From: Lepidurus packardi
Lineage: Eukaryota > Arthropoda > Branchiopoda > Notostraca > Triopsidae
Assembly (NCBI GenBank): GCA_023053545.1
Contig: JAKZAN010000006.1
Location: forward strand, 10,448,351 to 10,512,350
DNA length: 64,000 nucleotides
Direction of reading: 5' to 3'
This document shows, one piece after another, positions 41,894 through 53,023 of the stretch; the first letter of the stretch is position 1, and each line of letters begins with the position of its first letter. The notes beneath the pieces were generated by a model. The model did no database searches and was not told where the DNA came from. It saw only the letters and a program-made list of their open reading frames with translations. A program made the position numbers and the translations under genes.

Positions 41894-44800
41894 TTAATGC
41901 AGTCTAATTTTGTCATTTTTGTAAAGTTCAATGAGGGGCTGGGTATGAATTTTATCGTCCAGGTAATCAGAAAACCTAGGATCATTGACAATGTCTTGTT
42001 CATCGCGAAAAGCATCTTGAATATACTTAACATAGAAACGGGTATGTTCACCGTTCACGGTGTCCATACCTAAGACAAGTGCAGGGGTCCAAACTGGAAC
42101 ATCTGCGTCGTCAAAAAGTAGGTGGCTGATTCTGCGATTGCAAAAGAAAGCAGGCGCGGGTGTCACAATAATAAGATTACCCTTCGCCATGTCGTTGCAG
42201 ACCAAGTTTTTGTAAGGGTAAAGACTATTGTCGCCATCATAGAGCATATAGTGCGTAGCACTATCTCCATCATACGAACTCGCGATGCCGTCGTACCACT
42301 TCAATTCCCGTGTTTTCTCCATAAACTGGTGTTTCACTCTTTTGCCAACAAGCTGGAGATCAGCCAGTACGCGACTAGAAGTGGATGCTTCTTCGCTACT
42401 ACTTGGATCTGGTTTCCCGGCTTTGTTCATCTTAATGGCCTGAAGAGAAGCACGGTCGATAAGAGCGTACGAAAGATTACCACTGGCATCAGCGTGGGAT
42501 CCTTGATTGGATCCGACGTTATCCGCCAGGAATTTTTTAAGGTTGGCAGAAAGAACATCCAAGGTTTTTTTTTTCTTGCCATTGGTTACATTCAATAAAC
42601 CCCCCTTGCTACTTTCCACCAAACATTTCTTGCGATACATCATCTGGGTATGCAAGGCTGCGAGCTTCTCAACTTCCCGCAGCAACTTGCCGAGTTCGAC
42701 CTCGACCATGGCTTCTGTGGTCCACAGTCCACCAATTTTGCCAATAGCCTGAGCTAACTCGTCTTTGCTAGCTTCTCCACGTCGGTATTTACTCGCATGC
42801 TGTGCAATTCGCTCTTGAAGTTTCTCTTGTCGTTTCTGCAATAGAGCCTTATTTTTTTTATCACGGTCGCTCTTCTGACCACTCAGACTCTGTACGGCTA
42901 ACTCCAACGAATCGGCCTGCCTTCCCTTCGGCTGCTGATTATACCATTTCGCAGTACCGTTTTCGGCATAACAGACTATGTTTTCATGAAGTTGAGTTAG
43001 AGCACTGGGCTTTGATTTGAGCCAGTAGTCCAACTGACCAAATACCCTCTCAACACCGACATTCGTGATTGGGACAGACGAGGTCTGGGTCATGAGCTGT
43101 ACATCGGCAGAAATATCCGCATGCTTACCCCCTTCCAAATGATCCTTCAATAAAGTATCAAACTTTGCAAGGATTCTAGCTATCACTACCTCGAGACTTT
43201 CAAGCGTCAAGGCATCGAGTAGTGCGTCATCATCCACGAGAGCTTTTAAAATTGGGTCACCTTGCTCGTTTTGTAAACCTTGAATCAAAAGCTGAGGGTC
43301 TTCGTCCCATTGGGCAAGCTGATTTCGCCAAGACGAGTACGTCTTGGACATGTAGGCTATATGCTTGGCCTGATTCATGTCTTTCTCCAAGGGATGAGTA
43401 AACGCGTAATAAACAAGACCTAAAGCTCTCACCTCAGCCTGCAACTGTGGAGCTTGCGAATCGGCACAAACTGCTTCAGTAAGGCCATTTGTATCGTTGG
43501 CGTCCTTCAGCATTTTAAAAAAATCTGTCACGGCACCTTTCTTAAGCAAGTAATATAGGCCAGCAGCATTGTAGAAGACAATGTTGAACCGGTTACCAAC
43601 AAATCTAGCTAAAGGTAGGGTCTGAATTTGGAAGGGCTTTTCAGCCAAGAACTGCTTAAACTTGGCAGCTTTGCCGCTCTTCTCGTCTCCTCTGGAGTGC
43701 ACCATTTGCGAGAAAGTGCGGATAAAACGAACTGCGGCTGATTCGCCTTCGGTGTTTGAAAAATTTGGCACTAATTGCGAACCTAGCGTTGTTCCCTGGA
43801 ATTTCTTTGCTTCAAGTTGAGCCAGACCTTTGTTGGCAGCATCCGAAAAACCAACAAGGGTATATATACCGCAGTGAAATTCATTAACTCGAGCGCATTT
43901 ATTCTGCTCGTCAATAGGCAATTCCTGAAACCCTTGGTCCAACTTGGCGTGACATTGCAGCTTCCAGTTAGCAAGCAACCGACTAAATTTTTTCTCGTTC
44001 TGAGCACGATCACTCATAGTATTAACTATTCTAGTCCCTACCTGCTCTACAAAGTTTGGAATGTGAGAAGAATAACTCGCTATTTCGGTGAAAATGTCGA
44101 TTAATGTTTTCAAAATAGTTTCAGAGCTGCCGTCAGCAATTTCGGTTAGCCCCAACACCAACTTCTGCTTATCCATAAAGTACAAAATAAAGGTCTGATA
44201 AGACTTGCCATACTTGGTGGTGCCGTCCGAAGCCAAGGTGGCATTATCGCCTTTACTCATTATGACTTCTGCCAGCTGACGCATATAAAGAACGCGAGCT
44301 TTGTATATCGTTTCTTTGACAAACGTTTTCCCCGGCAGCTGATCTAGCTCCAACCCTAGACATCGCGCAACAGTTTCGACGCACTCTACGGCCGTCTCAC
44401 TCCCGATACCTAAACTACGTAGTTCCATGAATACTCGATGAGTCATGGCATTGTACGTCCTGCCGTCTTCGTTTAGAAACTTCACCTGCCGGTTTTCTTC
44501 TAGCTCAACGTTTAATTGCTCTTCGTTTAACTCTGGATTATTCGTAGGCCCAAAGGAAAGCAAATCCTTGACTAACTGCGCACTTGGCGAAGAAAAAGAA
44601 GCGCTTAACTTTTGGTTTAAATCCCTAACGGTATCTTCGTTGCGTTTAAGTTTTTGACGATTGTTATCCTTTTCCCGTCTGAAATTATCTTTCTCATTCT
44701 GTAATTTCCTCTCCAAAGCCCTGATTTTTTTGTGAGCTTTTATGAGTTCCGCATTCTTCCCTCTCAAAACAGCGTGTAACTGACAGGCCTTTTGCTTTTC

Positions 44801-45520
44801 ACGATCATTGTTCTGCAAGCGCTTGCATAAAGCGAAATATTTTTTATACAAGTTGCGAAACTTTTGCCTGTAAGAGCAATTGTGATTTATACTTATTGCC
44901 TGCTTTGGAATCTGTCTATGGGAAGAGGGGTTAACAACCTGAGGCTGAGAAACCGCGTTTCTTCTCTGTGAAGAAGACTCAGCATCAGAGTCAGACAGAG
45001 CAAAATTATCCTCAATTAGCACAGCCGGCTGTGAAAGCTTACTACTACCACCATTACCTGCAGATGCTTGTGGTTGTGTACAACTACTGGTACTATTATT
45101 ACTGCTGCAGTTAAAAAATTCGAATGGCTGTCTCTTGAAATTTTCGATTGTATATAATTTTCCCGGACAACTGGTGTCAATCTTCATCAAGCGGATTAAA
45201 CCCATCTTCAGCTTTTTAGCTTGTGCAACTAATGACCTGAGCAAGTTTTCTTCACTAACGTTCAATCTAGTTCTAGAACTACCTTCCACTTCCAGTGAAA
45301 AAATAGACACGATCCAGCTTAAAAAATCTTTTCGCTTCGCATGCTTTCTTTTAGACTGCTCCAGAAAAAGATTATTAAGCTCAAGAACGACTCCATTACT
45401 TAAAAAAGGTTTCGGCCTGGCAATGGAAATGGAAGTCCAAGTATCCAACGTCTTCAAGTGACTCTTTAATATCCCTATTTCAATCACAGAACGGACCAAT
45501 ACGGTCATCATCATTAACAT
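41894..45520 (-). CDS. Large DDE/RNase-H-fold transposase-like protein, family not recognised (unit 1)
   Basis: 1,208 residues with no break. Layout: basic N-terminal region (50-130); Ser/Asn/Gln-rich linker (135-210); coiled coil rich in K/R/E/N (215-310); helical region (330-425); then a likely RNase-H-type nuclease. D432 in L-A-S-D-G-T-T-K-Y-G is followed by alternating hydrophobic strands (Q-T-F-I-L-Y-F and L-V-L-G-L-T-E-I); D504 lies in N-T-M-S-D-R-A; a long helical insertion follows; E824 lies in T-N-V-G-V-E-R-V-F-G-Q-L-D, reminiscent of the hAT E-R-x-F block. A second helical segment spans 880-960. Residues 1057-1118 (G-K-R-V-K-H...W-Y-D-G...Y-D-G-D) look like a Tudor/SH3-like barrel. 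Strands and triad are my reading, not a search. The in-frame start is an M-L-M-M-M cluster; another ATG at 45548, in a different frame, overlaps it. Confidence 0.75.
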   Translation of the reverse strand: MLMMMTVLVRSVIEIGILKSHLKTLDTWTSISIARPKPFLSNGVVLELNNLFLEQSKRKHAKRKDFLSWIVSIFSLEVEGSSRTRLNVSEENLLRSLVAQAKKLKMGLIRLMKIDTSCPGKLYTIENFKRQPFEFFNCSSNNSTSSCTQPQASAGNGGSSKLSQPAVLIEDNFALSDSDAESSSQRRNAVSQPQVVNPSSHRQIPKQAISINHNCSYRQKFRNLYKKYFALCKRLQNNDREKQKACQLHAVLRGKNAELIKAHKKIRALERKLQNEKDNFRREKDNNRQKLKRNEDTVRDLNQKLSASFSSPSAQLVKDLLSFGPTNNPELNEEQLNVELEENRQVKFLNEDGRTYNAMTHRVFMELRSLGIGSETAVECVETVARCLGLELDQLPGKTFVKETIYKARVLYMRQLAEVIMSKGDNATLASDGTTKYGKSYQTFILYFMDKQKLVLGLTEIADGSSETILKTLIDIFTEIASYSSHIPNFVEQVGTRIVNTMSDRAQNEKKFSRLLANWKLQCHAKLDQGFQELPIDEQNKCARVNEFHCGIYTLVGFSDAANKGLAQLEAKKFQGTTLGSQLVPNFSNTEGESAAVRFIRTFSQMVHSRGDEKSGKAAKFKQFLAEKPFQIQTLPLARFVGNRFNIVFYNAAGLYYLLKKGAVTDFFKMLKDANDTNGLTEAVCADSQAPQLQAEVRALGLVYYAFTHPLEKDMNQAKHIAYMSKTYSSWRNQLAQWDEDPQLLIQGLQNEQGDPILKALVDDDALLDALTLESLEVVIARILAKFDTLLKDHLEGGKHADISADVQLMTQTSSVPITNVGVERVFGQLDYWLKSKPSALTQLHENIVCYAENGTAKWYNQQPKGRQADSLELAVQSLSGQKSDRDKKNKALLQKRQEKLQERIAQHASKYRRGEASKDELAQAIGKIGGLWTTEAMVEVELGKLLREVEKLAALHTQMMYRKKCLVESSKGGLLNVTNGKKKKTLDVLSANLKKFLADNVGSNQGSHADASGNLSYALIDRASLQAIKMNKAGKPDPSSSEEASTSSRVLADLQLVGKRVKHQFMEKTRELKWYDGIASSYDGDSATHYMLYDGDNSLYPYKNLVCNDMAKGNLIIVTPAPAFFCNRRISHLLFDDADVPVWTPALVLGMDTVNGEHTRFYVKYIQDAFRDEQDIVNDPRFSDYLDDKIHTQPLIELYKNDKIRLH

Positions 45521-45935
45521 CAGGACTTGAAGTTGAACTTGAAGACATACCGTAATGCGAAATGCCTTAATAACGGATTCAAATTAACTAATTAAGTTTT
45601 ACTTTGAGGTTTTACTTTGATGATAATTGATTAAATCGATTTCAATCAGTCAAGCTTAATTTTGATAGGATAATATTAATTATAAATTAAATAAAATTGA
45701 GTTGAGTTTGACTCACAATTTGGTTGTTTTTTGGGTTCTTCTTGTCTTCGACTTCCTTGAGCTTGACGTTCACCAAGACGTTCACACGTAAGTAGGGTGT
45801 TGACACGTAGGGTGTTGTCTCAAGCTCAAGCACAAACACTGACCGCATGGATTGGACAAAAAATGATTAGCTTCTTTTAGCAGGGTGAAATATTGTTTGT
45901 TTTTTGTTTTTTTGTTTTTTTTTTTAGACGTTTTT

Positions 45936-46522
45936 GAGACGTTTGCCATTCCGCCCACCATCGCGACCTTCTGGCACGTACCTAAATTTAAGTCTCTAGC
46001 GGTAAGGATGCCCGAGAATTCTGCCGCGAGCGTCAAATGGCTCCGGAGAAGGCGTTTGTGTAAGCAGTCCACGAAATGAAGTTCCGAAGCGAGTGTTTTG
46101 TCCCTTGCTACCGAATCGTCTTCTATGAATTAGAAATGTGCGGCCAGGGCTCCTCCGATGTCAGAGAAACGCCGGTAGTTAGTGACACTTGGGGCTTGGC
46201 GGGGCTTGGCAGCCCTGCTGTTTAATACGATGTAATGGCCGGCGGAGTTGATTACGGGAAGTGCTCGTACCCCGCACACATCTGCGCTGGTTGTGTTCAC
46301 TACATACTCGAGTTGCTCGTTTGGGTCGCGGACGCGAGCCTGGTTTTTCATGTTATCGTGCAGAAGGAGACCCGGCGCTGGTTCGTGCACATAATCATAG
46401 CGACAGGGTTCCGGTAGTGGCTCGTAACGCCATACGACAGTAAGTTTATTGGACACCGCGAATTCATCAGTTGCTACCTGTTTAATGTACCGAAGGGAGA
46501 AGACAAGTGACAGTCTGGGCAC
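45936..46522 (-). pseudogene. Unidentified reading frame with internal stop, unit 2
   Basis: Same sequence as in unit 1, including the internal TAA (about 46130). It is cut at the unit junction at 45936, where the frame runs into T-rich sequence of the preceding unit. Confidence 0.35.
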
Positions 46523-47458
46523 TCAGAAGTAAGAAGAATTTCTTCGAGTAGCAGTTTCTTGACGCGAAGTTTTGTTCCGTCATCCTTTTCGCGGTTCCTA
46601 TTGGCTCTTGATCGAAAACCCACGATTTCTTACTAAAGCCTGCTTTACACTGCCCCTGTCAACTGTCAGCTGTCTGGCTGGCTGGCAAGCCGCATGCGCA
46701 GTACCGTTGACAGGGCTGGAACTCCTGTCAGAAAACTACAGTGTCAAGAGTCCAGCAGCGCTCAACTTTTCTGGCTGACAGGCCTGCTTCCACCAATCAC
46801 AAAAGTGGTGGGTAGGGCCATGTGTGTTTGTAAACATTGATTTTGTTTGACTTGAACTACTTATGAACATTATTATGAATTATTTTACTTGATATTATTA
46901 TGAATTATTTTACTTGATATTATTAAAAAATCATCGTCAAAGATCTTTTTCATATCATATTTTTTATTATTATTACTTTTTTTATATTAAAGTAATTTAC
47001 ATAAGCGCACGTCACAGGAATTTACAAAAGAAACGGCAAAATTGACAAAATTAAAACATTACAAATTTAGGAAATGGAAAAAAATACGAAGTAGGGCGCG
47101 GGGTCGTACTATAATAGATGGGGCGATGGAGTTGGGTTTTCGTCATCGACGTCGCTATTGGTCAAGTCACTAAGGGTACCCATAGCCGGGTCCAAATCAC
47201 TGCAAAAGGCGTTGCGCGCTCTCAGAAAGCTGTGCTCTTGCTGTTTAATAACAGGAAGGCTACAGTACTTGAAAGTACGGAGCAAAAACGGCCATCAATT
47301 CGCTGTTTAATAACAGGAAGGGTACACTTGAAAAGTACGGAGCAAAAACGGCCATCAATTCGCTGTTTAATAACAGGAAGGGTACACTTGAAAAGTACGG
47401 AGCAAAAACGGCCACCAATTCGCTGTTCAATAACAGGAAGGCTATAAAGAAAGAAGAG

Positions 47459-50400
47459 TTAATGCAGTCTAATTTTGTCATTTTTGTAAAGTTCAATGAG
47501 GGGCTGGGTATGAATTTTATCGTCCAGGTAATCAGAAAACCTAGGATCATTGACAATGTCTTGTTCATCGCGAAAAGCATCTTGAATATACTTAACATAG
47601 AAACGGGTATGTTCACCGTTCACGGTGTCCATACCTAAGACAAGTGCAGGGGTCCAAACTGGAACATCTGCGTCGTCAAAAAGTAGGTGGCTGATTCTGC
47701 GATTGCAAAAGAAAGCAGGCGCGGGTGTCACAATAATAAGATTACCCTTCGCCATGTCGTTGCAGACCAAGTTTTTGTAAGGGTAAAGACTATTGTCGCC
47801 ATCATAGAGCATATAGTGCGTAGCACTATCTCCATCATACGAACTCGCGATGCCGTCGTACCACTTCAATTCCCGTGTTTTCTCCATAAACTGGTGTTTC
47901 ACTCTTTTGCCAACAAGCTGGAGATCAGCCAGTACGCGACTAGAAGTGGATGCTTCTTCGCTACTACTTGGATCTGGTTTCCCGGCTTTGTTCATCTTAA
48001 TGGCCTGAAGAGAAGCACGGTCGATAAGAGCGTACGAAAGATTACCACTGGCATCAGCGTGGGATCCTTGATTGGATCCGACGTTATCCGCCAGGAATTT
48101 TTTAAGGTTGGCAGAAAGAACATCCAAGGTTTTTTTTTTCTTGCCATTGGTTACATTCAATAAACCCCCCTTGCTACTTTCCACCAAACATTTCTTGCGA
48201 TACATCATCTGGGTATGCAAGGCTGCGAGCTTCTCAACTTCCCGCAGCAACTTGCCGAGTTCGACCTCGACCATGGCTTCTGTGGTCCACAGTCCACCAA
48301 TTTTGCCAATAGCCTGAGCTAACTCGTCTTTGCTAGCTTCTCCACGTCGGTATTTACTCGCATGCTGTGCAATTCGCTCTTGAAGTTTCTCTTGTCGTTT
48401 CTGCAATAGAGCCTTATTTTTTTTATCACGGTCGCTCTTCTGACCACTCAGACTCTGTACGGCTAACTCCAACGAATCGGCCTGCCTTCCCTTCGGCTGC
48501 TGATTATACCATTTCGCAGTACCGTTTTCGGCATAACAGACTATGTTTTCATGAAGTTGAGTTAGAGCACTGGGCTTTGATTTGAGCCAGTAGTCCAACT
48601 GACCAAATACCCTCTCAACACCGACATTCGTGATTGGGACAGACGAGGTCTGGGTCATGAGCTGTACATCGGCAGAAATATCCGCATGCTTACCCCCTTC
48701 CAAATGATCCTTCAATAAAGTATCAAACTTTGCAAGGATTCTAGCTATCACTACCTCGAGACTTTCAAGCGTCAAGGCATCGAGTAGTGCGTCATCATCC
48801 ACGAGAGCTTTTAAAATTGGGTCACCTTGCTCGTTTTGTAAACCTTGAATCAAAAGCTGAGGGTCTTCGTCCCATTGGGCAAGCTGATTTCGCCAAGACG
48901 AGTACGTCTTGGACATGTAGGCTATATGCTTGGCCTGATTCATGTCTTTCTCCAAGGGATGAGTAAACGCGTAATAAACAAGACCTAAAGCTCTCACCTC
49001 AGCCTGCAACTGTGGAGCTTGCGAATCGGCACAAACTGCTTCAGTAAGGCCATTTGTATCGTTGGCGTCCTTCAGCATTTTAAAAAAATCTGTCACGGCA
49101 CCTTTCTTAAGCAAGTAATATAGGCCAGCAGCATTGTAGAAGACAATGTTGAACCGGTTACCAACAAATCTAGCTAAAGGTAGGGTCTGAATTTGGAAGG
49201 GCTTTTCAGCCAAGAACTGCTTAAACTTGGCAGCTTTGCCGCTCTTCTCGTCTCCTCTGGAGTGCACCATTTGCGAGAAAGTGCGGATAAAACGAACTGC
49301 GGCTGATTCGCCTTCGGTGTTTGAAAAATTTGGCACTAATTGCGAACCTAGCGTTGTTCCCTGGAATTTCTTTGCTTCAAGTTGAGCCAGACCTTTGTTG
49401 GCAGCATCCGAAAAACCAACAAGGGTATATATACCGCAGTGAAATTCATTAACTCGAGCGCATTTATTCTGCTCGTCAATAGGCAATTCCTGAAACCCTT
49501 GGTCCAACTTGGCGTGACATTGCAGCTTCCAGTTAGCAAGCAACCGACTAAATTTTTTCTCGTTCTGAGCACGATCACTCATAGTATTAACTATTCTAGT
49601 CCCTACCTGCTCTACAAAGTTTGGAATGTGAGAAGAATAACTCGCTATTTCGGTGAAAATGTCGATTAATGTTTTCAAAATAGTTTCAGAGCTGCCGTCA
49701 GCAATTTCGGTTAGCCCCAACACCAACTTCTGCTTATCCATAAAGTACAAAATAAAGGTCTGATAAGACTTGCCATACTTGGTGGTGCCGTCCGAAGCCA
49801 AGGTGGCATTATCGCCTTTACTCATTATGACTTCTGCCAGCTGACGCATATAAAGAACGCGAGCTTTGTATATCGTTTCTTTGACAAACGTTTTCCCCGG
49901 CAGCTGATCTAGCTCCAACCCTAGACATCGCGCAACAGTTTCGACGCACTCTACGGCCGTCTCACTCCCGATACCTAAACTACGTAGTTCCATGAATACT
50001 CGATGAGTCATGGCATTGTACGTCCTGCCGTCTTCGTTTAGAAACTTCACCTGCCGGTTTTCTTCTAGCTCAACGTTTAATTGCTCTTCGTTTAACTCTG
50101 GATTATTCGTAGGCCCAAAGGAAAGCAAATCCTTGACTAACTGCGCACTTGGCGAAGAAAAAGAAGCGCTTAACTTTTGGTTTAAATCCCTAACGGTATC
50201 TTCGTTGCGTTTAAGTTTTTGACGATTGTTATCCTTTTCCCGTCTGAAATTATCTTTCTCATTCTGTAATTTCCTCTCCAAAGCCCTGATTTTTTTGTGA
50301 GCTTTTATGAGTTCCGCATTCTTCCCTCTCAAAACAGCGTGTAACTGACAGGCCTTTTGCTTTTCACGATCATTGTTCTGCAAGCGCTTGCATAAAGCGA

Positions 50401-51085
50401 AATATTTTTTATACAAGTTGCGAAACTTTTGCCTGTAAGAGCAATTGTGATTTATACTTATTGCCTGCTTTGGAATCTGTCTATGGGAAGAGGGGTTAAC
50501 AACCTGAGGCTGAGAAACCGCGTTTCTTCTCTGTGAAGAAGACTCAGCATCAGAGTCAGACAGAGCAAAATTATCCTCAATTAGCACAGCCGGCTGTGAA
50601 AGCTTACTACTACCACCATTACCTGCAGATGCTTGTGGTTGTGTACAACTACTGGTACTATTATTACTGCTGCAGTTAAAAAATTCGAATGGCTGTCTCT
50701 TGAAATTTTCGATTGTATATAATTTTCCCGGACAACTGGTGTCAATCTTCATCAAGCGGATTAAACCCATCTTCAGCTTTTTAGCTTGTGCAACTAATGA
50801 CCTGAGCAAGTTTTCTTCACTAACGTTCAATCTAGTTCTAGAACTACCTTCCACTTCCAGTGAAAAAATAGACACGATCCAGCTTAAAAAATCTTTTCGC
50901 TTCGCATGCTTTCTTTTAGACTGCTCCAGAAAAAGATTATTAAGCTCAAGAACGACTCCATTACTTAAAAAAGGTTTCGGCCTGGCAATGGAAATGGAAG
51001 TCCAAGTATCCAACGTCTTCAAGTGACTCTTTAATATCCCTATTTCAATCACAGAACGGACCAATACGGTCATCATCATTAACAT
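47459..51085 (-). CDS. Large DDE/RNase-H-fold transposase-like protein (unit 2)
   Basis: Identical in predicted protein sequence to the unit 1 copy, with the same start context (out-of-frame ATG at 51113) and the same minisatellite at its 3' end. No lesions. Confidence 0.75.
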   Translation of the reverse strand: MLMMMTVLVRSVIEIGILKSHLKTLDTWTSISIARPKPFLSNGVVLELNNLFLEQSKRKHAKRKDFLSWIVSIFSLEVEGSSRTRLNVSEENLLRSLVAQAKKLKMGLIRLMKIDTSCPGKLYTIENFKRQPFEFFNCSSNNSTSSCTQPQASAGNGGSSKLSQPAVLIEDNFALSDSDAESSSQRRNAVSQPQVVNPSSHRQIPKQAISINHNCSYRQKFRNLYKKYFALCKRLQNNDREKQKACQLHAVLRGKNAELIKAHKKIRALERKLQNEKDNFRREKDNNRQKLKRNEDTVRDLNQKLSASFSSPSAQLVKDLLSFGPTNNPELNEEQLNVELEENRQVKFLNEDGRTYNAMTHRVFMELRSLGIGSETAVECVETVARCLGLELDQLPGKTFVKETIYKARVLYMRQLAEVIMSKGDNATLASDGTTKYGKSYQTFILYFMDKQKLVLGLTEIADGSSETILKTLIDIFTEIASYSSHIPNFVEQVGTRIVNTMSDRAQNEKKFSRLLANWKLQCHAKLDQGFQELPIDEQNKCARVNEFHCGIYTLVGFSDAANKGLAQLEAKKFQGTTLGSQLVPNFSNTEGESAAVRFIRTFSQMVHSRGDEKSGKAAKFKQFLAEKPFQIQTLPLARFVGNRFNIVFYNAAGLYYLLKKGAVTDFFKMLKDANDTNGLTEAVCADSQAPQLQAEVRALGLVYYAFTHPLEKDMNQAKHIAYMSKTYSSWRNQLAQWDEDPQLLIQGLQNEQGDPILKALVDDDALLDALTLESLEVVIARILAKFDTLLKDHLEGGKHADISADVQLMTQTSSVPITNVGVERVFGQLDYWLKSKPSALTQLHENIVCYAENGTAKWYNQQPKGRQADSLELAVQSLSGQKSDRDKKNKALLQKRQEKLQERIAQHASKYRRGEASKDELAQAIGKIGGLWTTEAMVEVELGKLLREVEKLAALHTQMMYRKKCLVESSKGGLLNVTNGKKKKTLDVLSANLKKFLADNVGSNQGSHADASGNLSYALIDRASLQAIKMNKAGKPDPSSSEEASTSSRVLADLQLVGKRVKHQFMEKTRELKWYDGIASSYDGDSATHYMLYDGDNSLYPYKNLVCNDMAKGNLIIVTPAPAFFCNRRISHLLFDDADVPVWTPALVLGMDTVNGEHTRFYVKYIQDAFRDEQDIVNDPRFSDYLDDKIHTQPLIELYKNDKIRLH

Positions 51086-51500
51086 CAGGACTTGAAGTTG
51101 AACTTGAAGACATACCGTAATGCGAAATGCCTTAATAACGGATTCAAATTAACTAATTAAGTTTTACTTTGAGGTTTTACTTTGATGATAATTGATTAAA
51201 TCGATTTCAATCAGTCAAGCTTAATTTTGATAGGATAATATTAATTATAAATTAAATAAAATTGAGTTGAGTTTGACTCACAATTTGGTTGTTTTTTGGG
51301 TTCTTCTTGTCTTCGACTTCCTTGAGCTTGACGTTCACCAAGACGTTCACACGTAAGTAGGGTGTTGACACGTAGGGTGTTGTCTCAAGCTCAAGCACAA
51401 ACACTGACCGCATGGATTGGACAAAAAATGATTAGCTTCTTTTAGCAGGGTGAAATATTGTTTGTTTTTTGTTTTTTTGTTTTTTTTTTTAGACGTTTTT

Positions 51501-52087
51501 GAGACGTTTGCCATTCCGCCCACCATCGCGACCTTCTGGCACGTACCTAAATTTAAGTCTCTAGCGGTAAGGATGCCCGAGAATTCTGCCGCGAGCGTCA
51601 AATGGCTCCGGAGAAGGCGTTTGTGTAAGCAGTCCACGAAATGAAGTTCCGAAGCGAGTGTTTTGTCCCTTGCTACCGAATCGTCTTCTATGAATTAGAA
51701 ATGTGCGGCCAGGGCTCCTCCGATGTCAGAGAAACGCCGGTAGTTAGTGACACTTGGGGCTTGGCGGGGCTTGGCAGCCCTGCTGTTTAATACGATGTAA
51801 TGGCCGGCGGAGTTGATTACGGGAAGTGCTCGTACCCCGCACACATCTGCGCTGGTTGTGTTCACTACATACTCGAGTTGCTCGTTTGGGTCGCGGACGC
51901 GAGCCTGGTTTTTCATGTTATCGTGCAGAAGGAGACCCGGCGCTGGTTCGTGCACATAATCATAGCGACAGGGTTCCGGTAGTGGCTCGTAACGCCATAC
52001 GACAGTAAGTTTATTGGACACCGCGAATTCATCAGTTGCTACCTGTTTAATGTACCGAAGGGAGAAGACAAGTGACAGTCTGGGCAC
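51501..52087 (-). pseudogene. Unidentified reading frame with internal stop, unit 3
   Basis: Identical to the unit 2 copy, with TAA at about 51695 and the same truncation at the junction (51501). Confidence 0.35.
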
Positions 52088-53023
52088 TCAGAAGTAAGAA
52101 GAATTTCTTCGAGTAGCAGTTTCTTGACGCGAAGTTTTGTTCCGTCATCCTTTTCGCGGTTCCTATTGGCTCTTGATCGAAAACCCACGATTTCTTACTA
52201 AAGCCTGCTTTACACTGCCCCTGTCAACTGTCAGCTGTCTGGCTGGCTGGCAAGCCGCATGCGCAGTACCGTTGACAGGGCTGGAACTCCTGTCAGAAAA
52301 CTACAGTGTCAAGAGTCCAGCAGCGCTCAACTTTTCTGGCTGACAGGCCTGCTTCCACCAATCACAAAAGTGGTGGGTAGGGCCATGTGTGTTTGTAAAC
52401 ATTGATTTTGTTTGACTTGAACTACTTATGAACATTATTATGAATTATTTTACTTGATATTATTATGAATTATTTTACTTGATATTATTAAAAAATCATC
52501 GTCAAAGATCTTTTTCATATCATATTTTTTATTATTATTACTTTTTTTATATTAAAGTAATTTACATAAGCGCACGTCACAGGAATTTACAAAAGAAACG
52601 GCAAAATTGACAAAATTAAAACATTACAAATTTAGGAAATGGAAAAAAATACGAAGTAGGGCGCGGGGTCGTACTATAATAGATGGGGCGATGGAGTTGG
52701 GTTTTCGTCATCGACGTCGCTATTGGTCAAGTCACTAAGGGTACCCATAGCCGGGTCCAAATCACTGCAAAAGGCGTTGCGCGCTCTCAGAAAGCTGTGC
52801 TCTTGCTGTTTAATAACAGGAAGGCTACAGTACTTGAAAGTACGGAGCAAAAACGGCCATCAATTCGCTGTTTAATAACAGGAAGGGTACACTTGAAAAG
52901 TACGGAGCAAAAACGGCCATCAATTCGCTGTTTAATAACAGGAAGGGTACACTTGAAAAGTACGGAGCAAAAACGGCCACCAATTCGCTGTTCAATAACA
53001 GGAAGGCTATAAAGAAAGAAGAG

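Noticed and set aside
42122-42598. Plus-strand ORF of 158 codons inside each unit, with smaller plus ORFs
   Set aside because: Lies antisense within the 1,208-codon gene; composition looks like a shadow of the other strand.
45782-46072. Minus ORF of 96 codons, repeated at 51347-51637
   Set aside because: It spans the artificial junction between two units, so it is created by the duplication.
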